Source: Purshia tridentata
Lineage: Eukaryota > Streptophyta > Magnoliopsida > Rosales > Rosaceae
NCBI GenBank assembly: GCA_003254885.1
Contig: QANT01001501.1
Span: forward strand, 1-64,000
Direction: 5' to 3'
Length of the DNA: 64,000 nt
Shown: positions 1 through 10,691 of the stretch, piece by piece
How the letters are laid out: each line of letters begins with the position of its first letter
How positions within the stretch are numbered: the stretch's first letter is position 1
The notes under the pieces: generated by a model
Seen by the model: the letters and a program-made list of their open reading frames with translations, nothing else
Databases searched by the model: none
Told to the model about the DNA's origin: nothing
Translations under genes and position numbers: made by a program

Positions 1-180
1 ATATATAAATAATCGGGGTGGGGGCAGGGGCGGGTTCGGTTGGGGGAACCAATACCATCCCCGCCCCGTCCTCGACTCGGGTCCCCATATAAATCCCCGA
101 ATCTGAATCCAGCCCTGTTTATGATCCCCATTTATGTTTTATCGGATCGGATCCCCGCGGGGACCCTAACCCAACCATAC
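1..180. repeat. GC-rich, G/C-skewed repetitive sequence
   Basis: This stretch is built from runs such as GGGGGCAGGGGCGGG followed by C-rich counterparts (ccccgccccg, gatccccg). It differs sharply from the AT-rich DNA around it. It looks like the edge of a repetitive element, but no terminal repeats or coding frame are visible and the window edge cuts it. The family is not identified. Confidence 0.35.
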
Positions 181-385
181 ATGTCTCTTGTCTCGCTTAG
201 CTGGATGTGCGTTTAATCGGATTGTGAAATCATCAGTACTGACTTGTCTATCATTTATCTCATTGAACAGGGGTGCATACCTATGGTGACGGTGGCGCCA
301 TTCACATTAAAGACTTGTATGGCATCACCTGGATTCTTAGTGACTCAAGTTGTGTTATCTTCTTCTTTTACCTTTTTTCGTTGTA

Positions 386-600
386 ATTGGTTTAGTAATT
401 TGGTTTAGTTATTCAAGATTAGGGTATAGGGTTTAAAATATAGGATAAAGGATATAAGGTATAAGGTATAAGGTATAGGCATAGGGTATAAGGTATAGAA
501 ATAGGATTTTAGGGTATAGGTATAGGATTTTAGGGTATAGATTAGGGTATATGATTCTTAGTTATTGGTTTAGTAATTTGGTTTAGTTATTCAAGATTAA
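386..600. repeat. Degenerate GGTATA minisatellite between 34-bp direct repeats
   Basis: A sequence of about 34 bp starting ttggtttagtaatttgg occurs at about 387-421 and again at about 565-599. Between the copies lies a degenerate array of short units related to AGGTATA and AGGGTATA. It sits just upstream of the receiver-domain exons and may belong to an intron of that gene. Direct repeats around a minisatellite suggest replication slippage or a local duplication. Confidence 0.6.
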
Positions 601-660
601 TGACTCAGGTTGCATCACCTTCTTTTATTGTTCTTAGTTGTTTTTTTTTTTTTTTAACAG

Positions 661-1184
661 AAGAAACCTTCGAAGGTCATGAGAATTTTCGCGTTTCTGT
701 GGTTGACATTGATGGCGATGATCTTATGCAGACAGTTGAGCTGTTTCACCAACAGGAACTCTTCCCAAGAGTATCCCATGTTGATAGGAGTGCAAGCCTT
801 CACACTGCTATAAGCTTGTATTCAAATGGAGAGAACACTTTTGATATCCTCATCGTATCCTTGACAGCTTTTTCTTATGGCCATGTAAATCTTTAACTTA
901 AAATGATAAACTTGATGCTGCCATTGACTTTTTTGGTTGTTGTTTAATGATATCATATTGAATGGCAGGTTTTGTTGAGTCATTTGCAGGCAATGGATTT
1001 TAAAGGGCTCATAGTGGGCTTAAATGATGATTTTGGCATTGCTGATGTTGTCAGCGATCGCTTTCTTTCTATGGGAGGAGACATCATTATAGTTAAACCT
1101 GTCACTCAGGAGGTCGTGGAAGAGATTATGACAACAGTATCGTGGAAGATCAAGCGAGGCACAATAAGAAGAGTAGAGGAGTGA
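661..1184 (+). CDS. Atypical response-regulator receiver domain, 3' exons (partial)
   Basis: Two exons can be read: 661-854, after a T-rich tract ending AACAG, and 969-1184. They join in phase 0 across an intron that starts GTATCC and ends GGCAG. The product reads like a CheY-type receiver: an acidic beta-1 (SVVDIDGDD), a beta-3 (FDILIV), a GLND turn and the conserved beta-5 Lys-Pro (IIIVKPVT). The position after beta-3 that normally holds the phosphorylated Asp reads Leu-Leu-Ser, so phosphotransfer is unlikely. No upstream first exon was found and the C-terminus ends soon after the receiver, with no Myb or CCT domain. It may be a pseudo-response regulator or a decaying type-B ARR fragment. 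LRR debris follows within 20 bp, which favours a degenerate locus. Confidence 0.55.
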
Positions 1185-1200
1185 TGTTGGACTTGTTTAT

Positions 1201-1530
1201 GTTAACTTGAACTTGTCTGCAAATGGGTTTACTGGAAAGTTTCCTGTTAACTTACACAACTTATAGAATTTACAGTGCTTAAGCTTGAATGATTTTTCAT
1301 GTAATGAGATACTGGAATCCTAGTTTACAATTCCCCACTTTGGTTATATATATCTTTACAATAACAGTTTGAATGGCTCCATCCCTGGAGATGTTGGTAA
1401 TCTGAGTGCGTTTGTACATCTCATGATAATCAGTTATCAGGAATGATTCCTTCATCCATTGGAAATTGTAGTCAATTGGAGGAATTGATTTTGAAGGATA
1501 ACCTGTTAACAGGAGTATTGCCTAGTTAGA
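1201..1530 (+). pseudogene. LRR receptor-kinase ectodomain remnant
   Basis: Translation gives recognisable plant leucine-rich repeat pieces in broken frames: LSANGFTGKFP near 1213-1245, LNGSIPGDVGNLS near 1368-1410, and LSGMIPSSIGNCSQLEEL near 1434-1487 ending in LLTGVLPS and a stop. In-frame stops (for example near 1264) and at least one frameshift near 1425 disable it. The spacing matches 24-residue plant extracellular LRRs of the PEPR/CLAVATA receptor type. No kinase domain follows. Confidence 0.7.
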
Positions 1531-1539
1531 TAGCATGCA

Positions 1540-3045
1540 GCTAGTTTGTGTATGTATGTTTATTATGAATTATTTATGCAGTGAACCATCATCAACTAGC
1601 ATTTTAGATGTTTAAACTTTTCTGGTATAAACTGTAATTAGTTAAGGGGCCTTCTTGTTGATTCTTTGTGACCCTTTCTTCTCTCATTCTCTAGCATACA
1701 CATCTGTATGCAAACAATTTATGTATTGCTGTTCAGGTGCTTCCTCTAGCAGTTTGGTGTGTCTGTCATGGTGATAAGAGCCTAACTCTATGAGTCCAAA
1801 TAAATAAATAAATATAAAATGAGAGCCTCCATAAGCAACCAGGATTTCTGGATTGTATTCAGAATTCTAAGGTGATGCTGAAAATCAGAGAATGGGATTA
1901 CTGCACTTTTTATACATTTTCCAAGGAGGGAGAGGGTAAGATTCCAACTCTTATCAGCTAGAAAACCCTGTTAGAACTACACTTATTTAAAGTATCAGAA
2001 ACTAGCTACTATGGTTATAATCTTCTCCTAGAATTATAAAACCAAAACATGGAAAGTAGAAACATAACAACTAGCTCATGCTCTCCAATCTTCATGGGAT
2101 CAAAGAAAATATATTAATTGGACTGAATCACACAATTTTCAATAGTGGTTATCAAACCATTTGGGAGGAGTTCAACTAATTTACCTATTATGGTAGGATT
2201 TAGGTTTTTTTTTCCCTTCTTTTGAAACAGTTTAGGGTATAGTGTATGCATAGAGATTAACTCTCACAATCACCAAGTCCCTAATCTAGTGATCTTTTTG
2301 GCTAGATGCGAGAGGCAGGGAACATTATAATAATTTGGATAAATGTTTTATTATGCATGGTGGATCAACTTTTTGAAAGTATAATTAGCACCAACATACA
2401 AGGGGACCTAAGGTAACTTTGTTTCTTATTAGGTTAAGGCAGATCAATTTAGAAGTAGAAATTAATGATGATTTAAAAAAAAAAGGCTGAGCAATAAATT
2501 ATGTAAGAAAAATTTTCATTTAACAAAAGGGAGAATATGGACACACTTCGATTATCTTTACATTGGCTGTTTTGTTTTGGTACCAAAAGTGATAAATTTT
2601 ACCCCAACATCATCAGATAGAGAATGTGCAAGAGTAATACCTGAAGAGGAAGAAGAAAAACAACAACAAGAGAAGGGTTTAGCTGATGAAACGGATCAAA
2701 GACAGTGGTTGAAGTGGTAATATTAGTAGTAATGATTCTGCTGGTGAGAGTGAGATCCCATCTCCATAGCAGTCACAATCTCTTTATCTCTCTGAAAAAT
2801 TCTCTGTTTCTTGCTCTCACTAAAAAAAGTCTCTCTCTTTCTCAATCTTCAAATAGCCGCATCAACTGGTAGGTTGTCTCATCCGGCAAAAATCACCAAA
2901 CAAATGACTTTGGATAAACAAACATATTATTTCAATATAACCTGAAAAGTCACCTTCCAGTTTCCACCTTCCACCCTCTCTCTCTCTCTCACTTTATTTC
3001 TCTCCTCTCTTTTTTTTCCCATTTTCTTTGGGGTTTATAGTCATT
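1540..3045. other. Intergenic, no gene seen
   Basis: AT-rich sequence with no supported exon. It contains a (CT)n tract near 2975-2993. From about 3060 downward, homology to the EXO70 pseudogene begins on the minus strand. Confidence 0.5.
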
Positions 3046-3049
3046 TTCC

Positions 3050-4214
3050 CATTTTGGCTAGCAAGTTCCCAGAAAATCAAGCAAGCGCCATTGACGACTG
3101 CCTTGATTAGATCTTGTCAAGGTCTGAATTTCAGTGCAGGCCTCCCCACAGATGAGCCGGCCGAAATTCATTCTTTAATTTCCAAAAATGAAAATATTTA
3201 ATGGCTTCAAGACCTTGATGGGTTATTCTTCATCTTGATGAAATTCTTTCCAAATTGGAGGAAAGAAATAAGTCTAAACTCTTGAAAAATTCTTGCAAAG
3301 CAGCATTTCCAAGCATCTGATCCTATCTTCTTAAGGGAATTGTTGCAGAGTTTGTACTCTAGCTCAAGTAGATGCTTCACAACCAACTCCAAAAGCTTGC
3401 CCCATTGGCCAATGAAAGAGTCAATGCTTTGCATATCATTAAATTCTGAGATCTGTACCTCAAGGTAATCCAGATCAAGAGCCTGCAAGCTTCTTCTAGC
3501 ATTCAAACCCCGAACTTCAATGTACAACAATTTGTACTTTTCAAGCCGATCATCAGCGTTCAATCTCTCAACCATGGCTTGAAGCTTTTGAATAAAGGCA
3601 CTGTTTGTGTGACTGATGAGGATGATAGAATTATCTTACCGCTGGTCTTCATCAATAGACTTCTGCATTCAGTTTCAAGCTTGTTAATCGCAGCATTGAG
3701 AAGCCCTCCATCAAGAGGAGCACACCCCTCGATTGCATGCAACTCTTGAAGAATTCTCAGAAATTTCTTCACATTCAAGTGTCTTTGATCATTGGCAAAA
3801 GCAGTGCCTTCCAAAAGCTCAACCATGTCCTCAAGCCATTGAATGGCCAGACCACAATTGTCAGCAAGAAATCTCAATGCTTCTTCAAGCCATTTCATGG
3901 CTGCAAGATAGGCAGGAAGATCAGAAAACAATTCAAAACAGAGTGACATCTCAAGCTCACAAACAACACCACAGACTTTCAGAGCAGCAGCAGCAGAGTC
4001 AATGGCACCATTGATTTGGTCCCTGATTGCAAAGCATCCACATTTCTGCATGGGGATGGGTCTAATTGCAGCTTCCAAAGATGGCAATCTTCATGTCTTC
4101 CAACCTTGGCCCAAATTCATCTAGCTTTGAAGCAATAGCTGTGGATTTCTCTATGCTAGCCTTCAAGAAGTTTTGGGCAGCTTTGAGATTGTCAAGGCTC
4201 TCAGCATCAGCCAT
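3050..4214 (-). pseudogene. EXO70 pseudogene, inverted and truncated copy of the 12336 gene
   Basis: Read on the minus strand from ATG at 4214, the sequence follows the intact EXO70 gene at 12336-14342 almost codon for codon. A 5-bp loss near 4085-4095 shifts the frame after the EDMKIA region. A 1-bp loss near 3590, in the stretch matching TQTVPVIQKLQ, shifts it again. A stop follows GKNFIKMKNNPSRS at 3207, and similarity fades near 3050 after the segment matching ELPSQV. The last 55-60% of the Exo70 fold is absent. Two long open stretches survive (3560-4087 and 3207-3575) but no full protein is possible. The inverted orientation relative to the parent and the lack of introns in the parent leave open whether it arose by DNA duplication or retrocopy; no poly(A) trace was seen. 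Confidence 0.85.
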
Positions 4215-4539
4215 TACCAAAACAAGAGAATTGCTTATGAATTGTAGTTTTTAAATGGCTAGCTTTCCATCTCATCCTTCAATCACATGGAAAGCTCCCA
4301 ACACTATAAACCAAAGAAATCTAGCAAGTCCATAACTTTCTTAATAAATGTTTTTTTTTTCTTTTCTCTTGTGTTCGTAATAATTGAATCTCATCCAAAC
4401 ACTAATTGAATAGAAATAGACATAACGAATATTGGTTTCTGTTATTAGCATTAACTTTCATACAGAAGAAATAGTCATCTGGAGATTCCCGGAAAGCCTT
4501 TCATAAACGAAGAAGAATAAGTACGGTGAAATCGAGTTG

Positions 4540-4816
4540 CCCTTATTAACTGAAGACGTGTCAGCCATGCTTATTACGCTCTTACTCAGCAGCCTTAGCT
4601 TGCCACATGTCTTACTGAGTTAAGATAAAGAATCTGTTAGATTGGTTAGTTCTGTTAGAGTGTGTTAGCTTTGATAGCTACTATAAGTGTGTAATCTGTT
4701 CATTCAGTTTTCTAATGAAATCAATACGAGCAGTTCATCTTCTTCCTTCTTAAAATCTCTCTCTCTCTCACAAACATCATCCTCTTTCTAAAACTCTATT
4801 ATGGTATCGGAGCGGG
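4540..4816 (+). mobile_element. Ty1-copia LTR 3' part with primer-binding site
   Basis: The segment has the usual layout of a Copia LTR end: repeated GTTAG words, a polyadenylation-like region (tgtaatctgttcattcag), a CT-rich tract, then TTATGGTATCGGAGC at about 4799-4813. The last part matches the tRNA-iMet primer-binding site (TGGTATCAGAGC) with one change. A short leader-like stretch follows to about 4915. No gag or pol ORF is present. The LTR start is not defined and the terminal CA seems mutated. Confidence 0.65.
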
Positions 4817-4919
4817 TTCAATGTTCTTTAATGGCGGTTCAGCACTGCTAAATTGATCTGGGACACGATTCACTGCGAGCCTCTAGCTGATTCGAGCTTG
4901 CTTGTTTCGCTGTTTACTA

Positions 4920-5625
4920 GAGCTTACATCAGAATTAGAAGTAAGACTCAAGGTATTGCCCGTAGTCTCGTGGACAACATCACCTTGAAACAGAAGGCTG
5001 CCCCTTGATTCGACCTTGTGCCTGATTTTGCAGCTTCTATTCCTACTTCAACCTTGTTAGTACTAGTCTGCTGGAAGCATACCTTGGATGTTCTGTTTAG
5101 CTCTGTTCTTTGGCTTTTTGCTTATTGAGTGGATAGATAGGTCATCATAGGACACATTGCTATCCACCATATACTCAAAGTAAATTTGTACTACTGTTCA
5201 CGTTATCCTACATTTCTATTGTCAATGTAAATGGGTTCATTCGGGCTCACATGTTGAACAAATCACATCTAAATTAAAATGCAAAATAATCAAACATTTC
5301 GAGAGCAAAAGTCTTGGCATTTAAGCATTTTTATTTTCTTGGTGCATTGTGATATTATCAATCTTAACTTTTTTTCCACCCTCCATCTGAGCTAATCTTA
5401 GCTAGTATTAAGGGATGTACCGTTAGGGGTTGCCATCACTTTTTCTTGGTTTGATATGCTATTATTATTTTTATATAAAAAGAAATAAAAATTGGAGGAA
5501 TGATCATAGAGATTAAAACAAAGTAACAAATTTCTCATATTTTCTTGATCTAGATTACCTTGAGGTATAGATCTCAGAATTTGATGATATGCAAAGCATT
5601 GACTCTTACATTAGAGAAATTTGAA
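4920..5625 (+). repeat. Rearranged copy of beta-COP 3' end plus EXO70 fragment
   Basis: 4920-5010 repeats the end of the coatomer beta last exon (parent about 10605-10691), including its stop codon. 5010-5545 follows the parent 3' flank (10692-11510) with at least two internal deletions, about 95 bp near 5080 and about 220 bp near 5225. 5550-5616 then jumps to the interior of the EXO70 gene (parent about 13080-13146). The order matches the parent locus, so this is a collapsed tandem duplicate of the beta-COP-EXO70 interval. None of it is expected to code. Confidence 0.85.
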
Positions 5626-6414
5626 GTGATGAAGAAAGGTTTTAAAAGTTTAAATTCAAATTGGACATTAAATTTAAATGCAAGAGTGAGAGTTGAGTGA
5701 GTGAGACTCTCTAACTTTCTATTTTGGGTACCTAACAATAACATTTTTATTAGTACACCAACGTACTAATAAAATATTGATTTCTAATTTTACCATAATG
5801 TAAATTAACTATTAAGGACAAATTTAATTTACAAATTTGAGAAATAATTAATTTAAAATATATTCAACACCATCAGTATACCCAACATGACCCTCTTTAA
5901 CAAAACTCTAAACCCCACTACACATTCTCCATATCAAGGCCAACAAATATAGTATTAATGAATGGACGCTCAAGTGTGATTTGGGAGTCTTCAAACGAGG
6001 TATTATCATCATTTTTAAAAAGATGATTGTTTTTTTAATTTTTTTAGAAACTGTTTTAGAAAATGGTCTGCTAAACATATTTTACATTTTTTTATTTTGA
6101 AAAAAAAAATATTTTTGATTAGGATACCAAACAAGTCCATATTTTTAGGCAACCCAACTTGCAACCCATTTCATTAGGCCCAAATGTTAACTAACTCAAC
6201 CCAACTAGCAACACATTTCAGTTAGGCCCAACTGTTTCTCCCACTGCCTTCCTCAACTGTCACTAACTATTCAGTAGTCATCTCCAATCCAACACATACC
6301 AATACCACCACACCACCCAACCCAGATCTCCATCTTCTTCTTCTTCGTTCATTCAGATCCGAATCACAGTATCCCCAAATTCACCGAGATCCGGACCCCA
6401 TTTCCGGAGATCCG
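5626..6414 (+). promoter_or_regulatory. Upstream region and 5' leader of the coatomer beta gene
   Basis: AT-rich DNA that becomes pyrimidine-rich near the start codon. GGCCCAAAT at 6178-6186 fits the UP1 motif (GGCCCAWWW) common in growth-related plant genes, and a second AGGCCCAA lies near 6224. A CTTCTTCTTC tract at about 6330-6345 probably lies in the leader. The transcription start is not determined. Confidence 0.4.
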
Positions 6415-9400
6415 ATGATGGAGAAGTCCTGCACGCTCCTGGTCCACTTCGACAAGGGCACGCCGGCCCTAGCCAACGAGATCAAAGAAGCCCTCGAAGG
6501 AAACGACGTTGAATCAAAGATCGAAGCTATGAAGAAGGCGATCATGCTCCTCCTCAATGGCGACACCATCCCGCACCTCTTCATCACCATCATCCGCTAC
6601 GTCCTCCCCTCGGAGGACCACACCGTCCAGAAGCTCCTCCTCCTCTACCTGGAGATCATCGAGAAGACCGATTCCAAAGGCAAGGTCCTCCCGGAGATGA
6701 TCCTCATCTGCCAGAACCTCCGCAACAATCTCCAGAGCCCCAATGAGTACATCCGCGGCGTCACGCTGCGATTCCTCTGCCGCTTGAACGAGTCCGAGAT
6801 CGTCGAGCCATTGATCCCTTCGATTCTCGCCAATTTGGACCACCGACACCCCTTCGTTCGCCGCAATGCCGTGCTCGCCGTCATGTTCGTGTACAGGCTC
6901 CCCCAGGGCGAGCAATTGCTCGTCGACGCGCCCGAGATCATCGAGAAGTTCTTGACGTCCGAGCAGGACGCCGCGAGTAAGCGAAATGCGTTTCTTATGC
7001 TGTTTAATTGTGCTCAGGATAGAGCTGTTAGCTATTTGTTTACTCATATTGATAGGATTATTGATTGGAGCGAGCAGCTCCAAATGGTTGTGTTGGAATT
7101 GATTAAGAAGGTTTGTAGAGTCAATAAGGGTGAGAAAGGGAAGTACATTAAGGTTATTATAGCGTTGCTCAGTGCGCCATCCAGCGCAGTTGTGTATGAG
7201 TGTGCTGGGACGCTTGTGTCCTTGTCGTCTGCCCCAACTGCGATACGGGCTGCTGCCAATACGTATTGTCAGTTGTTATTGTCGCAGAGCGATAATAATG
7301 TGAAGTTGATTGTGCTCGATCGGATTAGTGAGATTAAGGCTTCGCATAGGGAGATTATGGTTGAGTTGGTTATGGATGTGCTCAGGGCACTGTCGAGTCC
7401 AAATCTTGATATTAGGAGGAAGACTCTTGATATAGTGCTTGATTTGATTACGCTGGGGAATGTTGATGAGGTTGTGATGATGTTGAAGAAGGAGGTAGTG
7501 AAGACTCAGGGTGGGGAGCTTGAGAAGAATGGGGAATACAGGCAAATGTTGGTGCAGGCGATATATTCGTGTGCAGTTAAGTTTCCTGAGGTGGCAAGTA
7601 CGGTGGTGCATCCTTTGATGGATTTCTTGGGGGATACCAATGTGGCTTCAGCCATGGACGTGGCTGTTTTTGTGCGTGAGATTATTGAAACCAACCCCAA
7701 GTTGCGTGTTTCCATTATAACAAGGTTGTTGGATACTTTCTACCAGATTCGGACTTCAAGGGTATGCACTCATGCTCTTTGGATTATTGGCGAGTACTGT
7801 CTCTCGCTTTCTGAGGTTCAGAGTGGGATTGAAACCATTAAGCAGTGCCTTGGGGAGCTCCCATTTTATACGGCTTCTGAGGAAAAAGAGGCGCAAGATA
7901 ATTCAAAGAATACTCAGGTGGTAAGCTCGACCACCGCATCTTCTAGGAGGCCTGTGATTCTTGCAGATGGGACCTATGCCACCCAGTCTGCTGCACTGGA
8001 AACTGCTATGTCTGCACCTGTCCTTGTTCAAGGATCATTGGCTTCTGTAGGGAACTTGAGATCATTGATTCTCTCGGGTGATTTTTTCCTTGAGGCAGTT
8101 GTGGCTTGCACATTAACTAAGCTTGTTTTGAGATTGGAAGAGATTCAGCCTTCAAAAGTTGAAGTGAACAAGGCGACTACACAGGCATTGTTGATCATGG
8201 TATCTATGCTGCAACTGGGTCAATCCTCAGTCCTTCCACATCCGATTGATAATGATTCCCATGATAGAATCGTTCTTTGCATCCGGTTACTATGCAATCC
8301 AGGCGAAGAAGTAAGGAAGATATGGCTAGAGTCTTGTAGACAGAGCTTTGTGAAAATGCTTGAAGATAAGCAGCTCCGGGAAACAGAGGAAACTAAAGCT
8401 AAGGCCCAGATATTGAATGCACAACCAGATGATCTTATTGATTTCTACCATCTTAAGAGCCGAAAGGTAAGGCAGCATTGCTTCTCTTGTGTCTTGCATG
8501 CAGTTAAATCTCATAATGTAACAAGTGTTTGATATTGTTTCTTTATGTTCATGTTTTTTATAAGAAACACATAGATTTTATTCTTGTCTTCATGATCCTT
8601 ATTTACTTTTGCTACATACTTTTACCAGTACTGATATGGTATACCGTCAACTTTACTTTAGGATGAGATTAGTTTAGGTTCTCCTGGAACTGATTTCTTA
8701 TCTATTCACCTGCTATATTATCAAACTTTTCTCTTGTAAAAATGGGTTACTTTTAGCCCCCGCTTTAGTTTCAGTTTTTTATGATGGATCTTTGTTCGTG
8801 TTCTGAATTGTTTTAAATATTGAGGCAGAATATGTTTCTTAATATTTTAAATTAACAGTTTTTATAATTGTATATTTCTGGTGCAAACAACCTAGTCCAT
8901 TACTGTGTATAATTTCGAATTGAGCAGATACACCTTTGGCAGAAAAAAGGCAGATAGACTGCTAAAATCAGTGTTTGCATCACATAGTTTTGTATGCTTA
9001 TTCTTATATGCATATATGTTTTTTAGGGTATGAGCCAGCTTGAGTTGGAAGATGAGGTCCAAGATGATCTCAAACGTGCTACTGGAGAGTTCACAAAGGA
9101 TAGAGATGATGCAAATAAACTCAACCGCATTCTTCAGCTCACAGGATTCAGTGACCCTGTTTATGCTGAAGCCTATGTAACAGTTAATCATTATGACATT
9201 GTTCTTGATGTTACCGTCATCAATCGAACAAAGGAAACCCTTCAGAATTTGTGCTTGGAGTTGGCCACAATGGGTGATCTCAAACTTGTTGAACGTCCGC
9301 AAAATTATACACTAGCTCCGGAATCAAGCAAACAGATAAAGGCAAACATTAAAGTCTCTTCCACTGAAACAGGTGTTATATTTGGTAACATTGTATACGA

Positions 9401-10691
9401 GACTTCTTCAAATGTGCATGAGAGAACAGTTATTGTTCTCAATGACATCCATATTGATATAATGGATTACATCTCTCCTGCATCATGCGCTGATGTGTCA
9501 TTTAGGACAATGTGGGCTGAGTTTGAGTGGGAGAATAAGGTACATCGATTTTATGTCTTTGTATTATTTTTTTTGCCCTTCAATAGTATAATCATAAGTG
9601 CTTCTTCAAAAAGGTATTTCACCATGGCTCAAAAGGGTATGATGTCATTTGAACCCGATTACATAGTCGTCAATTAATCATGCTACATGTGTTATCACCA
9701 TGACCCAAAAAGGATATGAGTTTGAATGGGATATGGTATTATCACCTGGAGGTTGTCCTTCTGACTTTGCCACCATGATTTTGATGTCCTTCCCGTGGAC
9801 TTGTGTTTGGACTCTCACATCCAAGTGCAATGTGTATCTTATATGTCGTTTTAAACTCTCCTTTTTGCCACCTTTATTATAATTCTGCTTTTGTTTTTTT
9901 GCTTTTCCTTGGTAGATGCATTTGGATTCTACCATGCATTAACACTCATTTTCCCCCAGGTTGCTGTAAATACTGTTATTGAAGACGAGAAGGAATTTTT
10001 GAACCATGTTGTTAAAGCTACAAACATGAAGTGCCTGACTCCACCGTAAGTTTTAGGACTGTGTTAACCATCTTATCATTTACTCTGTTACATGCTGGCG
10101 AAAGAAATTTTTCCATACCTACCTGCACAAGATCATACATATGTACATACAAGCATACATTATAGAGACATATTATAGGAAATAAACATATTAATGAAAA
10201 TTGGGAAGTACAATGAAAGTGGTCCAACAGTTTACAAAAAAGATGGAAGTGGGGTAGTGTATCTCATTATGTGATGTAAAAATTTAGCTACCATGCCCTT
10301 TTATAAATAAAAATACAGTACATTATTTTTTGAGGACAATTTCTATAGGTACAGGCATACGTGCTTCCAAGACTGAATATTTTCTTTTTAATTACCTATG
10401 CATCCTGTTGTATTTTCCTTGGGGGTTTCTTGGTGGATGATTAATGTTCACTAATTCCTGCTCATCCCTTGCTAATTGTGCATTAGATCGGCATTGGATG
10501 GAGAGTGTGGAGTCCTCGCGGCTAATCTGTATGCGAAGAGTGTTTTTGGGGAGGATGCTTTGGTGAATGTGAGTGTTGAGAAACAAGCAGACGGTAAGCT
10601 AGGTGGATACATCAGAATTAGAAGTAAGACTCAAGGTATTGCCCTTAGTCTCGGGGACAAGATCACCTTGAAACAGAAGGGCACCCCTTGA
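6415..10691 (+). CDS. Coatomer subunit beta (beta-COP)
   Basis: Subunit of the COPI coat, which buds vesicles for Golgi-to-ER and intra-Golgi transport. Four exons: 6415-8466, 9027-9539, 9960-10045 and 10487-10691, all with GT-AG introns and compatible phases. They give 951 residues, close to the roughly 948 of Arabidopsis beta-COP. The first 684 residues form the adaptin-like alpha-solenoid (early motif [12 protein letters not shown], later [14 protein letters not shown]). Exon 2 begins the conserved C-terminal region ([15 protein letters not shown]). The last two exons encode the appendage-like end, closing KQKGTP. ATG codons at 6415 and 6418 are adjacent; the second gives the more typical MEKS start. 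The exon-1 frame is fully open. A collapsed copy of its last exon lies about 1.5 kb upstream. The product call is very secure. Confidence 0.96.

Noticed and set aside
6514-7083. Minus-strand 189-codon ORF inside the coatomer beta gene
   Set aside because: It is the antisense shadow of the beta-COP exon, where codon bias leaves an open complementary frame; no family features.
9540-9959. Open reading continuing past 9539 and new ORFs to 9935
   Set aside because: This is beta-COP intron 2; the family protein resumes exactly at the CAG/G acceptor at 9960.
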